From Halocaridina rubra (taxonomy: Eukaryota; Arthropoda; Malacostraca; Decapoda; Atyidae): DNA of 64,000 nt. The notes below the pieces were generated by a model. The model had not been told where the DNA came from and made no database searches. It saw only the letters and a list, made by a program, of their open reading frames with translations. Location of the stretch: assembly GCA_037179515.1 (NCBI GenBank), contig JAXCGZ010001894.1, forward strand, positions 1-64,000, given 5' to 3'. Made by a program: the position numbers and the translations under genes. How positions within the stretch are numbered: position 1 is the first letter of the stretch; every line of letters starts with the position of its first letter. Below are positions 1 to 10,861 of this stretch, one piece after another.

Positions 1-154
1 GTAAAGCCCGAATGAGATTGGGAATTGAATTAAATTCAAAAATGAAGCCACGAGTGAGGTTGGGGAATCTGTAATATGAACATAGTTGCATTTAGAAAGA
101 TTGTGTTCATTCCTTAGTATAACAGATATAAGCTATAAGGTTGGATTCCTTTTA

Positions 155-227
155 ACCTTCTTTGGTGTAGTTGGTAGCGCCTTGACTTAGTAATTATAAG
201 TCCTAGGTTTGAGTCCCGGTTGGGGTA
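155..227 (+). other. tRNA-like segment with pol III A and B boxes (one example of about 55)
   Basis: Representative copy of the motif found in each monomer. The A-box-like part is tggtgtagttgg. The B-box-like part in most copies is ggttcgagtcc (here ggtttgagtcc), which fits the GWTCRANNC consensus where the C is kept. A 73-nt fold is possible. Its D stem is GGTG/CGCC, and GACTT/AAGTC form an anticodon-like stem with a 9-nt loop. The T stem is CTAGG/CCCGG with a 7-nt loop, and the 3' strand TCGGGGT pairs only in part with ACCTTCT. The 9-nt loop, missing variable loop and weak acceptor stem argue against a functional tRNA. A tRNA-derived (SINE-like) origin of the satellite is inferred. Confidence 0.6.
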
Positions 228-3200
228 AAAATTGATTCTTGTTTTCACATATGTAATGTGCTTATTAGGTTATTGTAGAGCCCGAATGAGATTGGGAGTT
301 AAATTAAATTCGAAAATGAAGCCACGAATGAGTTTGGGGAATCTGTAATATGAACATAGTGGCATTCAGATAGAATGCGTTCATTCCTAACTATAGCATA
401 TATAAGCTATTAGGCTGGATTCCTTTTAACCCTCTGTGGTGTAGTTGGTAGCGCCTTGGCTTAGTAATTATAAATCCTAGGTTCGAGTCCCGGTTGGGGT
501 AAAAAATGATTCATGTATTCACATATGTAATGTGCTTATTTGGTTATTGTAAAGCCCAAGTGAGATTGGGAATTGCATTAAATGCGAAAATGAAGCTATG
601 AGTGAGATTGGGGAATCTGAAATATGAACATAGTGGCATTCATATAGAATGCGTTCATACGTAAGTATAGCAGATATAAGCTATAAGGTTGGATTCCTTT
701 TACCCTTTTGTGGTGTAGTTGGTAGCGCTTTGACTTAATAATTATGAGTCCTAGGTTTGAATCTCGGTCGGTGTAAAACATAATTCATGTTTTCACATAT
801 GTAATGTGCTTATTTGCTTATTCTAAAGCCCGAATGAGATTGGGAATTGAATAAAATTCGAAAATGCAGCCACGAGTGACGCTGGGAAATCTGTAATATG
901 AACATAGTGGCATTAAGATAGAATGCGTTCATTCCTAAGTATAGCAGATATAAGCTATAAGGTTGGATTCCTTTTAACCTTCTGTAGTGTAGTTGGTAGC
1001 ACCTTGACTTAGTAATTATAAGTCCTAGGTTCAATTCCCAGTCGGGGTAAAAAATGATTCATGTTCTCACATATGTAATGTGGTTATTTCGTTATTGTAA
1101 AGCCCGAATGAGATTGGGCATTGTATTAATTGCGAAAATTAAGCCACGAGTGAGGTTGGGGAATCTGTAATATGGACATAGCGGCATTCAGATAGAATGC
1201 GTTCATTCCTAAGTATTGCAGATATAAGTAATAAGGTTACCTTTTAACCTTCTATGGTGTAGTTGGTAGCGCCTTGACTTAGTAATTAGAAGTCCTAGGT
1301 TCGAGTCTCGGTCGGGGTAAAATATTATTCATGTTTTCACATATGTAATGTGGTTATTTGCTTACTGTAAAACCCGAATGAGATTGGGAATTGAATTAAA
1401 TGCGAAAATGAAGCCATTAGTGAGGTTGGGGAATTAGTAATATGAAAATAGTGGCATTCAGATAGAATGCGTTCATTCCTAAGTATAGCAGATATATGCT
1501 ATAAGGTTGATTTCCTTTTAACCTTCTGTTTTGTAGTTGGTAGCACATTGACTTAGTACTTAGAAGTCGTAGGTTCGAGTCCCTGTTGGGGTAAAATATG
1601 ATTCATGTTTTCACATATGTAATATGCTTATTTGGTTATTGTAAAGCCCGAATGAGATTGGGAATTGAATTAAAGGCGAAAATGAAGGCACGAATGAGGT
1701 TGGGGAATCTGTAATATGAACATAGTGGCATTCAGATAGAATGCGTTCATTCCTAAGTATAGCAGATATAAGCTATAAGGTTGGATTCCTTTTAACCTTT
1801 TGTGGTGTAGTTGGTAGTGCCTTGACTTAGTAATTATAAAACCTAGGTTCGAGTCCCAGTCTGGGTAAAGAATTATTTATATTTTCACATATGTAATGTG
1901 CTTATTTGCTTATTGCAAAGCCCGAATGAGATTGGGAATTGAATTAAATACGAAAATGAAGCCACGAGTGAGGTTGGGGAATCTGTAATATGAACATAGT
2001 GGCATTCAGATAGAATGCGTTCATTCCTAAGTATAGCAGATATAGGCTATAAGGTTGGATTCCTTTTAACCTTCTGTGGTGTAGTGAATAGCGCCTTGAC
2101 TTAGTAATTATAAATCCTAGGTTTGAGTCCCGGTCAGGGTAAAAAAATGATTCATGTTTTCACATATGTAATGTGCTTATTTGGTTATTGTAAAGCCCGA
2201 ATGAGATTGGGAATTGAATTAAATTCAAAAATGAAGCCACGAGTAAGGTTGGGGAATCTGTAATATGAACATAATGGCATTTAGATAGAATGCGTTCATT
2301 CCTTAGTATAACAGATATAAGCTATAAGGTTGGATTCCTTTTAACCTTCTTTGGTGTAGTTGGTAGCGCCTTGACTAAGTAATTATAAGTCCTAGGTTTG
2401 AGTCCCGGTTGGGGTAAAAATTGATTCTTGTTTTCACATACGTAATGTGCTTATTAGGTTATTGTAAAGCCCGAATGAGATTGGGAGTTAAATTAAATTC
2501 GAAAATGAGCCACGAATGAGGTTGGGGAATATGTAATATGAACATAGCGGCATTCAGATAGAATGCATTCATTCCTAACTATAGCATATATAAGCTAGTA
2601 GGCTGGATTCCTTTTAACCTTCTGTGGTGTAGTTGGTAGCGCCTTGACTTAGTAATTATAAATCCTAGGTTCGAGTCCCGGTTGGGGTAAAAAATGATTC
2701 ATGCATTCACATATGTAATGTGCTTATTTGGTTATTGTAAAGCCCAAATGAGATTGGGAATTGAATTAAATGCGAAAATGAAGCTATGAGTGAGATTGGG
2801 GAATCTGTAATATGAACAGAGTGGCATTCATATAGAATGCATTCATACGTAAGTATAGCAGATTTAAGCTATAAGGTTGGATTCCTTTTAACCTTTTGTG
2901 GTGTAGTTGGTAGCGCTTTGACTTAATAATTATAAGTCCTAGGTTTGAGTCTCGGTCGGTGTAAAATATGATTCATGTTTTCACATATGTAAAGTGCTTA
3001 TTTGCTTATTCTAAAGCCCGAATGAGATTGGGAATTGAATTAAATTCGAAAATGCAGCCACGAGTGACGGGAAATCTGTAATATAAACATAGTGGCATTC
3101 AGATAGAATGCGTTTATTCCTAAGTATAGCAGATATAAGCTATAACGTTGGATTCCTTTTAGCCTTCTGTGGTGTAGTTGGTAGCGCCTTGACTTAGTAA

Positions 3201-6200
3201 TTATAAGTCCTAGGTTCAATTCCCAGTCAGGGTAAAATATGATTCATGTTCTCACATATGTAATGTGGTTATTTCGTTATTGTAAAGCCCGAATAAGATT
3301 GGGAATTGTATTAAATGCAAAAATGAAGCCACGAGTGAGGTTGGGGAATCTGAAATATGAAGATAGCAGCATTCACAGAGAATGCGTTCATTCCTAAGTA
3401 TTGCAGATATAAGTAATAAGGTTAGATTCCTTTTAACCTTCTGTGGTGTAGTTGGTTGCGCCTTGACTTAGTAATTAGAAGTCCTAGGTTCGAGTTTCGG
3501 TTGAGGTAAAATATTATTCATGTTTTCACATATGTAATGGGGTTATTTGCTTACTGTAAAACCCGAATGAGATTGGGAATTGAATTAAATGCGAAAATGA
3601 AGCCATTAGTGAGGTTGGGGAATCTGTAATATGAAAATAGTGGCATTCAGATAGAATGCGTTCATTCCTAAGTAGAGCAGATATATGCTAAAAGGTTGAT
3701 TTCCTTTTAACCTTCTGTGGTGTAGTTGGTAGCACATTAACTTAGTACTTAGAAGTCGTAGGTTCGAATCCCTGTTGGGGTAAAAAATGATTCATGTTTT
3801 CACATATGTAATATGCTTATTTGGTTATTGTAAAGCCCGAATGAGATTGGGAATTGAATTAAAGGCGAAAATGAAGGCACGAATGAGGTTGGGGAATCTG
3901 TAATATGAACATAGTGGCATTCAGATAGAATGCGTTCATTCCTAAGTATAGCAGATATAAGCTATAAGGTTGGATTCCTTTTAACCTTTTGTGGTGTAGT
4001 TGGTAGCGCCTTGACTTAGTAATTATAAAACCTAGGTTCGAGTCCCAGTCTGGGTAAAGAATTATTTATATTTTCACATATGTAATGTGCTTATTTGCTT
4101 ATTGCAAAGCCCGAATGAGATTGGGAATTGAATTAAATACGAAAATGAAGCCACGAGTGAGGTTGGGGAATATGTAATATGAACATAGTGGCATTCTGAT
4201 AGAATGCGTTCATTCCTAAGTATAGCAGATATAAGCTATAAGGTTGGATTCCTTTTAACCTTCTATGGTGTAGTTGGTAGCGCCTTGACTTAGTAATTAT
4301 AAATCCTAGGTTTGAGTCCCGGTCAGGGTAAAAAAATGATTCATGTTTTCACATATGTAATGTGCTTATTTGGTTATTGTAAAGCCCGAATGAGATTGGG
4401 AATTGAATTAAATTCAAAAATGAAGCCACGAGTGAGGTTGGGGAATCTGTAATATGAACATAATGGCATTTAGAAAGAATGTGTTCATTCCTTAGTATAA
4501 CAGATATAAGCTATAAGGTTGGATTCCTTTTAACCTTCTTTGGTGTAGTTGGTAGCGCCTTGACTTAGTAATTATAAGTCCTAGGTTTGAGTCCCGGTTG
4601 GGGTAAAAGTTGATTCTTGTTTTCACATATGTAATGTGCTTATTAGGTTATTGTAGAGCCCGAATGAGATTGGGAGTTAAATTAAATTCGAAAATGAAGC
4701 CACGAATGAGGTTGGGGAATCTGTAATATGAACATAGTGGCATTCAGATAGAATGCGTTCATTCCTAACTATAGCATATATAAGCTATTAGGCTGGATTC
4801 CTTTTAACCTTCTGTGGTGTAGTTGGTAGCGCCTTGACTTTGTAATTATAAATCCTAGGTTCGAGTCCCGGTTGGGGGTAAAAAATGATTCATGTATTCA
4901 CATATGTAATGTGCTTATTTGGTTATTGTAAAGCCCAAATGAGATTGGGAATTGCATTAAATGCGAAAATGAAGCTATGAGTGAGATTGAGGAATCTGTA
5001 ATATGAACATAGTGGCATTCATATAGAATGCGTTCATACGTAAGTATAGCAGATATAAGCTATAAGGTTGGATTCCTTTTACCCTTTTGTGGTGTAGTTG
5101 GTAGCGCTTTGACTTAATAATTATAAGTCCTAGGTTTGAATCTCGGTCGGTGTAAAAAATAATTCATATTTTCACATATGTAATGTGCTTATTTGCTTAT
5201 TCTAAAGCCCGAATGAGATTGGGAATTGAATAAAATTCGAAAATGCAGCCACGAGTGACGTTGGGAAATCTGTAATATGAACATAGTGGCATTCAGATAG
5301 AATGCGTTCATTCCTAAGTATAGCAGATATAAGCAATAAGGTTAGATTCCTTTTAACCTTCTGTAGTGTAGTTGGTAGCACCTTGACTTAGTAATTATAA
5401 GTCCTAGGTTCAATTCCCAGTCGGGGTAAAAATTGATTCATGTTCTCACATATGTAATGTGGTTATTTCGTTATTGTACAGCCCGAATGAGATTGGGCAT
5501 TGTATTAATGCGAAAATTAAGCCACGAGTGAGGTTGGGGAATCTGTAATATGAACATAGCGGCATTCAGATAGAATGCGTTCATTCCTAAGTATTGCAGA
5601 TATAAGTAATAATGTTAGATTCCTTTTAACCTTCTATGGTGTAGTTGGTAGCGCCTTGACTTAGTAATTAGAAGTCCTAGGTTCGAGTCTCGGTCAGGGT
5701 AAGATATTATTCATGTTTTCACATATGTAATGTGGTTATTTGTTTACTGTAAAACCCGAATGAGATTGGGAATTGAATTAAATGCGAAAATGATGCTATT
5801 AGTGAGGTTCGGGAATTAGTAATATGAAAATAGTGGCATTCAGATAGAATGCGTTCATTCCTAAGTATAGCAGATATATGCTATAAGGTTGATTTCCTTT
5901 TAACCATCTGTGGTGTAGTTGGTAGCAAGTTGACTTAGTACTTAGAAGTCGTAGGTTCGAGTCCCTGTTGGGGTAAAAAATTATTCATGTTTTCAAATAT
6001 GTAATATGCTTGTTTGGTTATTGTAAAGCCCGAATGAGATTGGGAATTGAATTAAAGGCGAAAATGAAGGCACGAATGAGGTTGGGGAATCTGTAATATG
6101 AACATAGTGGCATTCAGATAGAATGCGTTCATTCCTAAGTATAGCAGATATAAGCTATAAGGTTGGATTCCTTTTAACCTTTTGTGGTGTAGTTGGTAGC

Positions 6201-8489
6201 GCCTTGACTTAGTAATTATAAAACCTAGGTTCGAGTCCCAGTCTGGGTAAAGAATTATTTATATTTTCACATATGTAATGTGCTTATTTGCTTATTGCAA
6301 AGCCCGAATGAAATTGGGAATTGAATTAAATACGAAAATGAAGCCACGAGTGAGGTTGGGGAATCTGTAATATGAACATAGTGGCATTCAGATAGAATGC
6401 GTTCATTCCTAAGTATAGCAGATATAAGCTATAAGGTTGGACTCCTTTTAACCTTCTATGGTGTAGCGTATAGCGCCTTGACTTAGTAATTATAAATCCT
6501 AGGTTTGAGTCCCGGTCAGGATAAAAAAATGATTCATGTTTTCACATATGTAATGTGCTTATTTGGTTATTGTAAAGCCCGAATGAGATTGGGAATTGAA
6601 TTAAATTCAAAAATGAAGCCACGAGTAAGGTTGGGGAATCTGTAATATGAACATAATGGCATTTAGATAGAATGCGTTCATTCCTTTGTATAACAGATAT
6701 AAGCTATAAGGTTGGATTCCTTTTAACCTTCTTTGGTGTAGTTGGTAGCGCCTTGACTAAGTAATTATAAGTCCTAGGTTTGAGTCCCGGTTGGGGTAAA
6801 AATTGATTCTTGTTTTCACATACGTAATGTGCTTATTAGGTTATTGTAAAGCCCGAATGAGATTGGGAGTTAAATTAAATTCGAAAATGAGCCACGAACG
6901 AGGTTGGGGAATATGTAATATGAACATAGTGGCATTCAGATAGAATGCATTCATTCCTAACTATAGCATATATAAGCTAGTAGGTTGGATTCCTTTTAAC
7001 CTTCTGTGGTGTAGTTGGTAGCGCCTTGACTTAGTAATTATAAATCCTAGGTTCGAGTCCCGGTTGGGGTAAAAAATGATTCATGCATTCACATATGTAA
7101 TGTGCTTATTTGGTTATTGTAAAGCCCAAATGAGATTGGGAATTGAATTAAATGCGAAAATGAAGCTATGAGTGAGATTGGGGAATCTGTAATATGAACA
7201 TAGTGGCATTCATATAGAATGCGTTCATACGTAAGTATAGCAGATTTAAGCTATAAGGTTGGATTCCTTTTAACCTTTTATGGTGTAGTTGGTAGCGCTT
7301 TGACTTAATAATTATAAGTCCTAGGTTTGAGTCTCAGTCGGAGTAAAACATGATTCATGTTTTCACATCTGTAAAGTGCTTATTTGCTTATTCTAAAGCC
7401 CGAATGAGATTGGGAATTGAATTAAATTCGAAAATGCAGCCACGAGTGACATTAGGAAATCTGTAATATAAACATAGTGGCATTCAGATAGAATGCGTTC
7501 ATTCCTAAGTATAGCAGATATAAGCTATAAGGTTGGATTCCTTTTAGCCTTCTGTGGTGTAGTTGGTAGCGCCTTGACTTAGTAATTATAAGTCCTAGGT
7601 TCAATTCCCAGTCAGGGTAAAAAATGATTCATGTTCTTACATATGTAATGTGGTTATTTCGTTATTGTAAAGCCCGAATAAGATTGGGAATTGTATTAAA
7701 TGCAAAAATGAAGCCACGAGTGAGGTTGGGGAATCTGAAATATGAAGATAGCAGCATTCACATAGAATGCGTTCATTCCTAAGTATTGCGGATATAAGTA
7801 ATAAGGTTAGGTTCCTTTTAACCTTCTGTGGTGTAGTTGGTAGCGCCTTGACTTAGTAATTAGAAGTCCTAGGTTCGAGTTTCGGTCGAGGTAAAATATT
7901 ATTCATGTTTTCACATATGTAATGTGGTTATTTGCTTACTGTAAAACCCGAATGAGATTGGGAATTGAATTAAATGCGAAAATGAAGCCATTAGTGAGGT
8001 TGGGGAATCTGTAATATGAAAATAGTGGCATTCAGATAGAATGCGTTCATTCCTAAGTAGAGCAGATATATGCTAAAAGGTTGATTTCCTTTTAACCTTC
8101 TGTGGTGTAGTTGGTAGCACATTGACTTAGTACTTAGAAGTCGTAGGTTCGAATCCCTGTTGGGGTAAAAAATTATTCATGTTTTCACATATGTAATATG
8201 CTTATTAGGTTATTGTAAAGCCCGAATGAGATTGGGAATTGAATTAAAGGCGAAAATGAAGGCACGAATGAGGTTGGGGAATCTGTAATATGAACATAGT
8301 GGCATTCAGATAGAATGCGTTCATTCCTAAGTATAGCAGATATAAGCTATAAGGTTGGATTCCTTTTAACCTTTTGTGGTGTAGTTGGTAGCGCCTTGAC
8401 TTAGTAATTATAAAACCTAGGTTCGAGTCCCAGTCTGGGTAAAGAATTATTTATATTTTCACATATGTAATGTGCTTATTTGCTTATTG

Positions 8490-9036
8490 CAAAGCCCGAA
8501 TGAGATTGGGAATTGAATTAAATACGAAAATGAAGCCACGAGTGAGGTTGGGGAATATGTAATATGAACATAGTGGCATTCAGATAGAATGCGTTCATTC
8601 CTAACTATAGCATATATAAGCTATTAGGCTGGATTCCTTTTAACCTTCTGTGGTGTAGTTGGTAGCGCCTTGACTTTGTAATTATAAATCCTAGGTTCAA
8701 GTCCCGGTTGGGGTAAAAAATGATTCATGTATTCACATATGTAATGTGCTTATTTGGTTATTGTAAAGCCCAAATGAGATTGGGAATTGCATTAAATGCG
8801 AAAATGAAGCTATGAGTGAGATTGGGGAATCTGTAATATGAACATAGTGGCATTCAGATAGAATGCGTTCATTCCTAAGTATAGCAGATATAAGCTATAA
8901 GGTTGGAATCCTTTTAACCTTCTATGGTGTAGTTGGTAGCGCCTTGACTTAGTAATTATAAATCCTAGGTTTGAGTCCCGTTTGGGGTAAAAATTGATTC
9001 TTGTTTTCACATATGTAATGTGCTTATTAGGTTATT
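8490..9036. repeat. Two mosaic satellite monomers
   Basis: The monomer from 8490 begins as type 8 (gcaaagcccg, aaatacgaaaatg). From about 8600 it continues with type 2 diagnostics (ctaactatagcatatataag, ttaggctgg). The next monomer, from about 8764, begins as type 3 (attgcattaaatgcg, aagctatgag). It loses the type 3 signature near 8850 and ends with type 8-like and then type 1-like sequence (aaaaattgattcttg). The normal order resumes with types 2 and 3. This is what unequal crossover or gene conversion inside the array would leave. Confidence 0.75.
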
Positions 9037-9567
9037 GTAGAGCCCGAATGAGATTGGGAGTTAAATTAAATTCGAAAATGAAGCCACGAATGAGGTTGGG
9101 GAGTCTGTAATATGAACATAGTGCCATTCAGATAGAATGCGTTCATTCCTAACTATAGCATATATAAGCTATTAGGCTGGATTCCTTTTAACCTTCTGTG
9201 GTGTAGTTGGTAGCGCCTTGACTTTGTAATTATAAATCCTAGGTTCGAGTCCCGGTTGGGGTAAAAAATGATTCATGTATTCACATATGTAATGTGCTTA
9301 TTTGGTTATTGTAAAGCCCAAATGAGATTGGGAATTGCATTAAATGCGAAAATGAAGCTATGAGTGAGATTGGGGAATCTGTAATATGAACATAGTGGCA
9401 TTCATATAGAATGCGTTCATACGTAAGTATAGCAGATATAAGCTATAAGGTTGGATTCCTTTTACCCTTTTGTGGTGTAGTTGGTAGCGCTTTGACTTAA
9501 TAATTATAAGTCCTAGGTTTGAATCTCGGTCGGTGTAAAACATAATTCATGTTTTCACATATGTAAT

Positions 9568-9572
9568 GTGCT
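9568..9572. other. Target-site duplication (left) of the BEL/Pao-type element
   Basis: The 5-bp sequence gtgct immediately precedes the LTR element and is repeated at 15023-15027 immediately after it. The satellite type 3 to type 4 order continues across the insertion, so it was a simple integration. Confidence 0.95.
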
Positions 9573-10813
9573 TGTGGAGGATTTCCTGTGTGTTATTACC
9601 CTTCGATCTTATAACCCCCTAAATTCGGAAATCCTGACACGGCTTCAGTAGAGGCTTACCACGATCTCAAAATTAAATCCTCTACCAATAAAATATAATT
9701 AATATTACATGCATAAACATACATGCAAATATTTTATATGGGGGTTTATGAACTGCTGATATGTGAATATTTAAATAAACTCTCCTCACCTTAAATTAAA
9801 ACTTCCTCATACAGAATAATACATTTTCTAACATACATTCTACCTACGAGTGTTCAATTAAATGAGCTCATTCTGTCCCTCACATGTAGTTATAAATATT
9901 GTTAGAAATACAATGTATCTGTACTCATCTGTCCGGACAACCCTGATGTCGTCAGCAATCACGGGACTCCGAATCAAAAACGTATCTTCTGATCCACAGA
10001 TCTCTATCATGTTCTTCTACTTGAGTGTCTCGTATCATCTCACGAGTACCACTAAGAATAAACTTATAAGTACTGTCAACAAACACAGTAAGAATGAGTG
10101 CCTCGTAGCATCTCACGACGGCAACTAAGTACTCTTTAAAAAACTTATAAGTACTGTCAACAAACAGTAAAAATGAGTGCCTCGTAGCATATCACGAGTA
10201 CAACTAATAATAAACTTATAAGTACTGTTAACAAACACAGTAAGAATGAGTGCCTCGTAGCATCTCACGACGGCAACTAAGTACTCTTTAAAAAACTTAT
10301 AAGTACTGTCAACAAACAGTAAAAATGAGTGCCTCGTAGCATATCACGAGTACAACTAATAATAAACTTATAAGTACTGTTAACAAACACAGTAAGAATG
10401 AGTGCCTCGTAGCATCTCACGACGGCAACTAACTTTATAAGAAAGTCCCACAAAACTCCTCTAGTTTGTCGGGGTCCTTGGTACTAGGACTAAGTTGAGT
10501 TATGACTTGCTTACAACAGTTCTTTGTTCAACGAGGCGATGCAATAAGCGTTATCAAGGAGGTGAAGGGTTAATGGCTAAAATCCATTAGTGACCTACAT
10601 TCCTTTCTACACGTCTTCTACGGCCATCCTCCCTAATAAACTACACATTATACATACGAATATACGTGTATACATGATAGAAATTAATAAGTATACATGC
10701 TAAGTCTAAAAGTATACATTCATGCACTTACGTTACAATAAACGAAACTATATGCAAAATAACACTTACATAATGTACGTAGAAATAAACTGTCTTGAAA
10801 TATATTCAAGACA
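9573..10813 (-). repeat. BEL/Pao-type element, 3' LTR (element orientation)
   Basis: 1241-bp LTR, near-identical to 13782-15022. The differences I noted are cacatgtag versus cacacgtag and cgtcttct versus cgttttct. It contains an internal tandem array described separately. The ORF of 88 codons repeated in both LTRs has no recognisable product and I do not call it a gene. Confidence 0.93.
10060..10436. repeat. 151-bp tandem repeat inside the LTR
   Basis: About 2.5 copies of a 151-bp unit, itself two related halves of about 80 and 71 bp. Each half starts acttataagtactgt and contains gagtgcctcgtagcat. The same array with the same copy number occurs in the other LTR at about 14269-14645. Confidence 0.85.
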
Positions 10814-10834
10814 TCCTGGGCCCCTCCAAAAAGG
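10814..10834 (-). other. Polypurine-tract candidate of the BEL/Pao-type element
   Basis: Read on the minus strand, a purine-rich stretch (ttttggaggggcccagga) lies directly before the LTR, where a plus-strand primer is expected. Assigned by position and composition only. Confidence 0.55.
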
Positions 10835-10861
10835 AAAAAATGGGGGGTCTTCCCATCAGTA

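Larger units (their letters stand above)
1..9572. repeat. tRNA-like 273-bp satellite array with higher-order repeat structure, block 1
   Basis: About 35 head-to-tail monomers of roughly 273 bp. Each opens near 'aaagcccgaatgagattggg', contains 'ggcattcagatagaatgcg' and a tRNA-like segment, and ends near 'cacatatgtaatgtgcttat'. Monomers fall into eight recognisable types in fixed order. Type 1 has 'aattcaaaaatg', type 2 'gggagttaaatt', type 3 'aagctatgagtgag', type 4 'aaaatgcagcc', type 5 'attgtatta', type 6 'aaaacccgaatg' with 'gccattagtg', type 7 'aaaggcgaaaatgaagg' and type 8 'gcaaagcccg'. Type 1 recurs near 1, 2190, 4378 and 6571. Copies 1 and 4378 share variants ('tttagaaaga'), as do 2190 and 6571 ('gagtaaggtt', 'gactaagtaa'), so the full unit is a 16-mer of about 4.38 kb. 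The recurrent minus-strand ORFs of 60-74 codons are by-products of the repeat and are not annotated. Confidence 0.95.

Noticed and set aside
596..9543. Recurrent minus-strand ORFs of 60-74 codons in the satellite
   Set aside because: They recur because the monomer recurs, break in most monomers, and run antisense through the tRNA-like segment. No coding signal was seen.
1..9572. Array of true tRNA genes
   Set aside because: The anticodon arm leaves a 9-nt loop, there is no variable loop and the acceptor stem is only partly paired, so I call it tRNA-like only.
9862..10128. 88-codon ORF present in both BEL-type LTRs
   Set aside because: It lies in a regulatory repeat on the strand opposite to the element, with no recognisable motif. 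Identity between copies only reflects LTR identity.
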